From Halocynthiibacter styelae (lineage in GTDB: Bacteria > Pseudomonadota > Alphaproteobacteria > Rhodobacterales > Rhodobacteraceae), in NCBI RefSeq assembly GCF_016123485.1, contig NZ_JADCKQ010000019.1:1-44356 (forward strand): a stretch of 44,356 nucleotides of DNA. Reading direction: 5' to 3'. The translations under genes were made by a program, and so were the position numbers. Under the pieces are notes generated by a model. It saw only the letters and a list, made by a program, of their open reading frames with translations, was not told the origin of the DNA and did not search any database. Positions 39,062 through 44,356 of the stretch are shown piece by piece; position 1 is the first letter of the stretch; the number at the start of each line of letters is the position of its first letter.

Positions 39062-41334
39062 GTGCCACAGATCTGAGTGTTGCAATGATCGTGCGCCTGA
39101 TGGACCAGTTTTCTGGTCCGGGCGCACGTCTGCGTGACAGCATGCGCAGCCTGAAAACAGAAGCCAATGCGTTCAGGGCGTCGCTTGGCCGAAACATCCG
39201 GACGGGCTTTTCTGCTGAGAATATCGAAGCCGGAATACGCCGGTCCGAAGAGCGCTTTACCCGCGCGCGCCAGCGTATGATCGGCGCGGCCGGAATGGCG
39301 CTGACACTGGCCGCGCCGGTCATGACGGCCGGGAATTTTGAAGAAGAGCTGATCCACTTTGCCAACCTCGCCGGATTGAGCGCGGAGCGCACCAGTTCGC
39401 TGCGTCATGAACTCAGTGAATTGCGCCATGTCACCGGGCAGTCAGAGCTGCAGCTTCTGGAAGGTCTTGCCACTTATGTGGGTAAAGGCATGGGTATGGA
39501 TGAGGCTATGGCCTCACTGCGCGGAACGGGACGTGCTGCGACCGCAACACGTTCCCAGTTCGAGCAAATGGCAAATGCGGGCTATGCGGTGATGGACAAC
39601 CTGAATGTTGCTCCGGACCGCCTGTCTCAGGCTTTCGATATCATGGCCCAGTCTGGCAAGGAAGGGTCGTTTGAGCTGGCAGCGATGGCCCGGAAGTTCC
39701 CGGAGATTACAGCCGGGGCGCGCTCCCTTGGCATGGAAGGTGTCGGAGCCGTAGCCTCTCTGTCCGCCGCCCTTCAACTTGCCATGAAATCTGCAGGCTC
39801 TGAAGATCAGGCCGCAACCAATATGACCAACTTTCTGGGCAAGATCACGGCCCCGGATACAGTGCGCAAGTTTCAGGAAGCTGGCGTTGATATCCAGCGT
39901 GAACTTGCCATTGCCCTTGAACGCGGCACAGACCCGCTTGAACATATGCTTCTGGTCATTGAACGCATGACCGGAGGTGATGCCTTCAAAATGGGTGAGC
40001 TGTTCGCAGATAAGCAGGTTCTGGACTTCCTGCGCGCGGTCATTCCGAACCTTGAGGAATATCAACGGATCACTGCAGTTGCCGCAGGCGCGGAAGGCGT
40101 GATTGATAAGGACTATGCAGCGGTGATGGAAGGTTTCAACGAAAGCACCCGTCAGTTGCGCAACTCCCTGACCTCACTCCTGGGCGCGTCTGGCGCATTG
40201 CTGCCCGTCTTTACTGAAATGATCCAGGACGCCACCTGGATTGTGGATCAGGTCGCGGCCTGGACGCAGGCTAATCCTGAATTAACTGCAACGATAGTTA
40301 AGGGCGCTGCTGCGCTGCTGGCCTTAGGGATTGCAACCCGTGTCGTCGGTTTGGGCGTGGCTGTCATGCAGGGTGGTCTGTGGCGCACTGCGAGCCTGTT
40401 GCGCGGCACGGCCCTGGGCGCACGTGGTCTTGCCCGCATTCTTGGCCGGGGTTTCAAATTTGGTGGTTGGGCGATCCGCCCACTGCGCTGGACTGCACGT
40501 CTGATCCCTGCAATTCCATGGCGCTCTCTGGTCCGGCCTCTGGTTTGGGGCGCACGTCTTATCCCGTCCATTGGCTGGGCTTCTATGATCAGCCGTCTGG
40601 GCACATTCGGCATGAATGCCTCTGGCTGGGGGCGATTGATCACACCGCTGCGCTGGTTCGGACGCGGAGCGCTGCGTCTGATCCCGGTCATTGGCTGGGC
40701 CGTGATGGCGGCTGAAATCGGGATGTTTGCGTGGAACTATCTGGGGCTGAAGGAACTCCCCTGGCGTGACTACCTCAACACAACCATTGACTGGGTTGGC
40801 TGGTTCTTTTCCTTTGAGTGGCTGGACTTCCTGCCCGATTGGAGCTGGATGGCAATCATTGGTGGACCGATTGCCTGGGGTGCAATGTTTGCTTTTCAGT
40901 GGGCGGATCTTCTGCCGGATTGGGACTGGGGCGCAATCATTCCTGATCTGGGCGCATGGTTCCGAAGCAGCGAGACCGGCAACAGCGGTACAAGCACCAA
41001 TTTGAACGGCCCCAATGCAGGCGGTCTGAACCTCAGATCTCCTGCTGAAATCCAAAGCCTGAGCGGGCGAGTGCGAGCCGGAATGGACATGTCTTCAGAT
41101 GATGCCAATTCTGAACTGCGTAGTGCGTTACAAAACTACGGAAGTACACAGCCGAATGTCACCGTTGAAAGCCGCTTTGAAAGCAATCCGGAAATCAACG
41201 TGAAAATTGACATGCCGGTAAGCATTACGCGGCAGCAGCGCGTTGATAACAATGCAATTGCCCGTGCAACCGGGGATCAGGCAGCACGCGCCACACGCCG
41301 CGCCCTTGATGATGCAGCGATTGCGGAGGACTGA
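39058..41334 (+). CDS. Tail tape measure protein, 758 aa
   Basis: The N-terminal 380 residues are the P2 T-like tape-measure region (RTSSLRHELSELRHVTGQSE, FEQMANAGYAVMDNLNVAPD, SLSAALQLAMKSAGSEDQAATNM). A hydrophobic stretch follows (about 405-430). From about 470 to 650 a Trp/Pro-rich segment repeats RPLRWxxRLIPxIxW and DxLPDWxW units. The C-terminal tail is polar. The protein fixes tail length and probably reaches the host membrane during injection. Length is near that of P2 T (815 aa). Confidence 0.92.
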   Translation: MSATDLSVAMIVRLMDQFSGPGARLRDSMRSLKTEANAFRASLGRNIRTGFSAENIEAGIRRSEERFTRARQRMIGAAGMALTLAAPVMTAGNFEEELIHFANLAGLSAERTSSLRHELSELRHVTGQSELQLLEGLATYVGKGMGMDEAMASLRGTGRAATATRSQFEQMANAGYAVMDNLNVAPDRLSQAFDIMAQSGKEGSFELAAMARKFPEITAGARSLGMEGVGAVASLSAALQLAMKSAGSEDQAATNMTNFLGKITAPDTVRKFQEAGVDIQRELAIALERGTDPLEHMLLVIERMTGGDAFKMGELFADKQVLDFLRAVIPNLEEYQRITAVAAGAEGVIDKDYAAVMEGFNESTRQLRNSLTSLLGASGALLPVFTEMIQDATWIVDQVAAWTQANPELTATIVKGAAALLALGIATRVVGLGVAVMQGGLWRTASLLRGTALGARGLARILGRGFKFGGWAIRPLRWTARLIPAIPWRSLVRPLVWGARLIPSIGWASMISRLGTFGMNASGWGRLITPLRWFGRGALRLIPVIGWAVMAAEIGMFAWNYLGLKELPWRDYLNTTIDWVGWFFSFEWLDFLPDWSWMAIIGGPIAWGAMFAFQWADLLPDWDWGAIIPDLGAWFRSSETGNSGTSTNLNGPNAGGLNLRSPAEIQSLSGRVRAGMDMSSDDANSELRSALQNYGSTQPNVTVESRFESNPEINVKIDMPVSITRQQRVDNNAIARATGDQAARATRRALDDAAIAED

Positions 41335-41336
41335 TT

Positions 41337-41750
41337 ATGCTTATGGCTCTTGGACCATTCAGGATTGCGCTCTCAACCATGGCGCTGGAACAGATGGAAG
41401 ATCGCGAAAATGTGCGCATTGCCCGCATGGACCGGGCGCGTTCTATGCCGACAAAACAGTTTCTGGGTTTGGGTGATCGTGAGCTGGAACTGCGCGCGAC
41501 GATTTACAAAGAGGTGCTTTCGCCCGGCGGGCCGACACAGGTTGAGCTGATGCGCCTCTGGATGCGTTCTGGTCGCCGCCTGCCGCTGATTTCACGGTCT
41601 GGTCATTTCTATGGCTTCTACCTCATCGAAGAGCTGACCGGCGAGAAAACCCATGTGCTGCCCAATGGCACGTTTCAGAAAATCACACTGACCATAAAGC
41701 TGACCCGTGCGCCCGCTGGCGTCACAGTGTTTGGCATTCCGGTGTTTTAA
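41337..41750 (+). CDS. Tail protein U (P2 gpU-like), 137 aa
   Basis: The pattern MALGPFRIALSTMALEQMED, KQFLGLGDRELELRATIY and GGPTQVELMRLWMRSGRRLPLISRSGHFYGFYLI is the P2 gpU family. It sits at the tail terminus or baseplate hub. GGAGG seven bases before the ATG supports the start. It follows the tape measure as in P2. Confidence 0.92.
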   Translation: MLMALGPFRIALSTMALEQMEDRENVRIARMDRARSMPTKQFLGLGDRELELRATIYKEVLSPGGPTQVELMRLWMRSGRRLPLISRSGHFYGFYLIEELTGEKTHVLPNGTFQKITLTIKLTRAPAGVTVFGIPVF

Positions 41751-41764
41751 GGAGGAAAAAGACA

Positions 41765-42046
41765 ATGGCCCGTGAACAGGAACCCATCACCGTGCAAAAG
41801 GGACAATGGATTGAGCTGACCAACAGCGATGTCAGCATCCTGACGTTTCAGGTGCTTGAGGGAGAAGTCGAAATCCTGCGATCTGCTGTGCAACCTGCCG
41901 GAGCTGAAAAGCGCGGTTGGCTCTATGGGGCCGGAGAAGGTGAAAGAGCTGTGGCTCTGGATGAAATTGCAGCAACTGGTGGTGCGAGAGTTTGGGCGCT
42001 GGGAATGTCTTTTCCTGATGCGATTGTACTGGTGGATCATGCTTAA
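41765..42046 (+). CDS. Small beta-rich structural protein, 93 aa
   Basis: The sequence PITVQKGQWIELTNSDVSIL, then LTFQVLEGEVEILRSAVQPAG and AIVLVDHA has the strand pattern of a small jelly-roll or barrel. GGAGG upstream supports the start, and its end overlaps the LamG-like gene. It probably forms a virion accessory or host-binding piece with the next protein. No family is recognised. Confidence 0.6.
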   Translation: MAREQEPITVQKGQWIELTNSDVSILTFQVLEGEVEILRSAVQPAGAEKRGWLYGAGEGERAVALDEIAATGGARVWALGMSFPDAIVLVDHA

Positions 42047-42794
42047 TCCGTTTGACAGATCCGGCTTCAGATCCTTTGCCGGAGGCAAAGGTCCATCGGT
42101 GGGGAGCGGCCAGAAGGCTGCGTTTTCACCTCTGGATATTCCGGGGCTGATTGGATGGTATGACGCTTCGCATGCTGAAAGCGTGACCGTGTCTGGCAGT
42201 GAAGTGACAGAACTGCGCAACCGTGTGCCTGGTGGCGCGCCGGTTGTTGCTGGTCCGGGTGGCGGGCCAGACTACGCCACCAGCGAACCGCGCGCAAACG
42301 GCAACCCCGCTCTGGTCTGGCCGAATAGCGCGAATGAGAAAGGACTGGTTCTGGGGTTTGATGCACCATGTTCTGAGGTCTTTGCGGTCATGTGCTATAA
42401 AGACGGGCTGGATACCTCTTTTGATCACTGGGTGACGTTCATTGCTAATCTGGAAGGCATTGACGGCAACGGCAGGCGCACAGTTGGCACGTCGGGCAGT
42501 GATGTTCTCTGGTCTACAGGTTCCCCCAATAAGGCCCGCGTGAATGGCGCTTCACCGTCAGGCACCGTTTTGCCCATGCCTTTGTCCGTTGTCAGGTTTT
42601 CGGCACTGGACCACCCGACACCAGGTGAACCCGTGCGAATTGCCACACTGGGTGGCCCGAATAAAAATGACGCGGATCGGGCCTGGCAGGGGATTATGTG
42701 TGAGCTGTTGGCTTTTCACGCTTCAAGCCCGCCGACTGCAGCGCAGGTACAGCAAGTCGAAACCTGGGCGAAGCAGAAATATGGTATCCTGTGA
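42039..42794 (+). CDS. LamG-like tail-associated protein, 251 aa
   Basis: The core FSPLDIPGLIGWYDASHAES, then ELRNRVPGG, PALVWPNSANEKGLVLGF and CELLAFHASSPPTAAQVQQ ... KYGIL is a concanavalin/LamG-like lectin fold, often used by phage proteins to bind surface glycans. The start overlaps the 93-aa gene by eight bases. Its C-terminal third resembles the 81-aa protein at 1819-2064 of the cryptic prophage. It is inserted between U and X of the P2-type tail, where P2 has no such gene. Confidence 0.75.
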   Translation: MLNPFDRSGFRSFAGGKGPSVGSGQKAAFSPLDIPGLIGWYDASHAESVTVSGSEVTELRNRVPGGAPVVAGPGGGPDYATSEPRANGNPALVWPNSANEKGLVLGFDAPCSEVFAVMCYKDGLDTSFDHWVTFIANLEGIDGNGRRTVGTSGSDVLWSTGSPNKARVNGASPSGTVLPMPLSVVRFSALDHPTPGEPVRIATLGGPNKNDADRAWQGIMCELLAFHASSPPTAAQVQQVETWAKQKYGIL

Positions 42795-42803
42795 GGTGGC
42801 AAA

Positions 42804-43013
42804 ATGGCTGATACTTATGAAACCAAAGAGGGTGATACCGTAGACAGCATTGCCTGGCAGCACTACGGACGCCACGAAGGCAGCACAGAGGCATTGCGGG
42901 AAGCAAACCGGGGGCTGGCCCAGTCCCCGTTGGTTCTGCCAGCCGGGTTGACGGTGATCCTGCCAGACCTTCCCGAAGTCAGCGCCGTGCAGCCGGTGAA
43001 ACTCTATGATTAA
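42804..43013 (+). CDS. Tail protein X (LysM-like), 69 aa
   Basis: ETKEGDTVDSIAWQHYGRHE, then EALREANRGLAQSPLVLPAG and VILPDLP is the P2 gpX family, a single LysM-like domain in the tail hub. GAGGTGG precedes the ATG. It overlaps gene D by eight bases. Confidence 0.92.
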   Translation: MADTYETKEGDTVDSIAWQHYGRHEGSTEALREANRGLAQSPLVLPAGLTVILPDLPEVSAVQPVKLYD

Positions 43014-44088
43014 TCTGCGTCAATACCGGCCCACTTTCCGCCTCACTGTTGAAGGCAAACCTTTTAACAGCGCCCGCGTACTGCGTATCGAGGCCACGGA
43101 TGCTGCCGGGTATGAAAGCGATGAGCTGACAATCACCTTCGATGACACATTTCCTTTTGTTGAGCGCCCGCGCGAAGGTGCAGCCATTACTCTGGATCTG
43201 GGGTTTGAGGAAACCGGCCTGATGTTTGCCGGGACATATCTGTTTGAGGAATGGGGGCGGAATGGTTTTGAACGCACCGCCACCCTGACCGCGAAAGCTG
43301 CAGATCACGCGAAAAGCCTGAAAGAACCCAAAACCCGTAATTGGTCGGGAACCGTCGAAAGCATCGCTGGCGAGATTGCCCGGAGCCATAATCTGAAACT
43401 GGTGATTTCCGAAGCGCTGGCGTCTCATGTGATTGATTACATCGCGCAGACCAATGAGAGCGACCAGAACCTGCTGACCCGGATCGGCAGACGCATTGGC
43501 GCGGTGATTGCGCCGAAAGATGGTCATCTGCTGGTGACAGAGCGTAACAGCGGTAAAACAGCCAGCGGTCAGGATCTGCCCGCTGTGCAGGTCACAACAG
43601 ACAGACTGATTGCCGACAACGCCTATTCCGTCAACCTGAAGCCGCGTAGCCGCTTTTCCCGCATCATTGCCAACTGGGAGGATGCAGCCGCCGGTCGCAC
43701 CCGCCAGGCGATCCTTGAACTGGCTGTTGAAGGCCCCTCAATAACCCTTCGAGAGGTGTTTCAGAATGAGGCTGACGCTGTGAAAGCAGCAGAGGCCCGT
43801 CACAAAGAGGTGCGGGCTGGTGAAGGTGAAATGACTGTTGAGCTGGTCGGTGCCCCTGCGGCCCGCGCAGAGGCACCAGTGCAAGTCCTGAATGTGGCTC
43901 CGGATCTGGATGGAAACTGGATCGCGCATTCCGTTACCCATGTCTGGGACTTTGGAGAAGAAGGCGGCGCGACCACCACCATTGAAGCGCAATTCGGTAT
44001 GGATGAAGAGAAAGAAGACAAGCCCGCTACAACATCCGCAAACCGGAATACAGGCAATGGAGAGTACATCTCAATTCTGGATCGCTGA
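43006..44088 (+). CDS. Tail hub protein D (late control gene D), 360 aa
   Basis: The sequence begins YRPTFRLTVEGKPFNSARVLRI, then TFDDTFPFVERPREGAAITL, QTNESDQNLLTRIGRRIGAV and ends with a variable Gly/Thr-rich tail. This is the P2 gpD family, a gp27-like hub under the spike. In P2 and relatives D proteins also touch Ogr binding. It is the last gene of the prophage, ending 73 bp before the right end. Confidence 0.92.
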   Translation: MINLRQYRPTFRLTVEGKPFNSARVLRIEATDAAGYESDELTITFDDTFPFVERPREGAAITLDLGFEETGLMFAGTYLFEEWGRNGFERTATLTAKAADHAKSLKEPKTRNWSGTVESIAGEIARSHNLKLVISEALASHVIDYIAQTNESDQNLLTRIGRRIGAVIAPKDGHLLVTERNSGKTASGQDLPAVQVTTDRLIADNAYSVNLKPRSRFSRIIANWEDAAAGRTRQAILELAVEGPSITLREVFQNEADAVKAAEARHKEVRAGEGEMTVELVGAPAARAEAPVQVLNVAPDLDGNWIAHSVTHVWDFGEEGGATTTIEAQFGMDEEKEDKPATTSANRNTGNGEYISILDR

Positions 44089-44097
44089 GTTGCTACA

Positions 44098-44161
44098 GAT
44101 CCCGCTAAATCTCAGTGACAGTCATTTTGTCTCGCACTGACAAAACTTTTGGCCCGCTACA
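44098..44161 (-). repeat. Right terminal repeats R1 and R2 (transposase end sites)
   Basis: On the minus strand R1 reads TGTAGCGGGCCAAAAGT from 44161 to 44145, the extreme right end. R2 (44098-44111, GATTTAGCGGGATC) repeats the TAGCGGG core 47 bp further in. Both match L1 and L2 at the left end. Confidence 0.75.
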
Positions 44162-44166
44162 TCTAC
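44162..44166. repeat. Right 5-bp target-site duplication (TCTAC)
   Basis: The second copy of TCTAC directly follows the terminal CA of the phage. Removing the phage and one copy restores the host frame (GTG ATC TAC TAT CCG). Confidence 0.88.
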
Positions 44167-44356
44167 TATCCGGGCTCTGGTAAGTTCGGGGCCGACGCAG
44201 GTATCGGTTATCTGGGCAACAATAATGCTGTTGTCATCGGGTATGACTTCATTCAGCAGACCGGAACTTTCAGTCTGGGCTATGCCGATGTAGATTCACC
44301 TTCTGCACCACCGCCACCACCGCCACCACCTCCACCTCCACCGCCGCCACCGCCGC
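44162..44356 (+). pseudogene. 3' part of the interrupted secreted-protein gene (partial)
   Basis: Reading in the frame of the 9040 gene, it encodes YYPGSGKFGADAGIGYLGNN, then VVIGYDFIQQTGTFSLGYAD and a run of at least 15 prolines (from about 44308) that continues past the window edge. The first part is beta-hairpin-like, typical of small outer-membrane proteins. The proline run is encoded by CCA/CCG/CCT codons in a near-tandem array and could be a periplasm-spanning or wall-binding linker. The gene has no start of its own here. Confidence 0.8.

Larger units (their letters stand above)
9232..44161. mobile_element. Mu-like transposable prophage, 34,930 bp, apparently complete
   Basis: The element starts TGTTACGGGACATAAGT and ends with the inverted version of TGTAGCGGGCCAAAAGT, so it has 5'-TG...CA-3' termini. 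It is flanked by TCTAC duplications and encodes a MuA-type transposase, MuB ATPase, repressor, Mor-type activator, Mu-type head genes and a P2-type contractile tail. All modules needed for transposition, lysis, packaging, head and tail are visible and no essential gene is obviously broken, so it may be inducible. Its left end is the regulatory end and its right end follows tail gene D. Confidence 0.93.

Noticed and set aside
40324-41055. 243-codon minus-strand frame rich in Pro, Arg and Gln
   Set aside because: Antisense to the Trp-rich repeats of the tape measure; the repeats alone explain the low stop density.
1-44356. CRISPR array, rRNA or insertion sequence
   Set aside because: No regularly spaced long direct repeats, no rRNA sequence and no IS transposase other than the Mu-type one were seen.

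Overview
The window is a stretch of alphaproteobacterial chromosome, most likely from a Rhodobacterales (Roseobacter-type) host. This rests on a small NDUFS4-like complex I protein beside a tRNA-Arg gene, the style of uvrB, and the character of the phage genes; no species marker is present. It holds two prophages separated by about 4 kb of host genes. All assignments come from reading motifs and gene order; no database search was run.

Region 1 (1-5305) is a cryptic prophage next to tRNA-Arg(TCT). Leftwards it carries the end of a tail-fibre gene, a small hypothetical gene, a DUF1353 gene, a LamG-like fragment, and a lysis cassette (GH108-type endolysin, holin, overlapping Rz/Rz1 spanins). Rightwards it carries a dnaB helicase that lacks its N-terminal half, a small gene and a tyrosine integrase. 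The tail-fibre and dnaB fragments meet at about 3030-3045, so most of the original phage has been deleted. Region 2 (5306-9231) is host DNA: tRNA-Arg, the NDUFS4-like gene, uvrB, a cysteine-rich secreted protein, and the 5' part of a small secreted-protein gene.

Region 3 (9232-44161) is an apparently complete 34,930-bp Mu-like transposable prophage inserted in that secreted-protein gene. It has 5'-TG...CA-3' ends with related terminal repeats and is flanked by a 5-bp target duplication (TCTAC). The host reading frame resumes exactly at 44162. The phage order is: S24-type repressor, divergent Ner-like gene, ParB-like protein, MuA transposase, MuB ATPase, a DnaA-domain-IV-like protein, DUF3164, GemA and a Mor-type activator. 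Three late blocks follow: lysis plus packaging and portal (18608-26398), head plus baseplate and fibre (26750-35585), and tail (36677-44088). The head genes are Mu-like. The tail genes are P2-like, including a gpE/gpE' pair with a T TTT TTG -1 frameshift site.

The late blocks look like one regulon: a 15-bp palindrome GGTAGCG(C/G)CGCTACC lies just upstream of each, at 18530, 26698 and 36594, and is the obvious candidate target of the Mor-like protein. Two of the three leaders then fold a hairpin that covers the Shine-Dalgarno sequence. The 351-bp gap before the second block sits on the physical centre of the prophage, where Mu keeps its strong gyrase site. Other unusual items are an initiator-tRNA-like gene inside the tail operon, a reverse-strand family 25 glycosyltransferase cargo gene, a phospholipase-A2-like protein, and a reverse-strand gene that overlaps an early gene.
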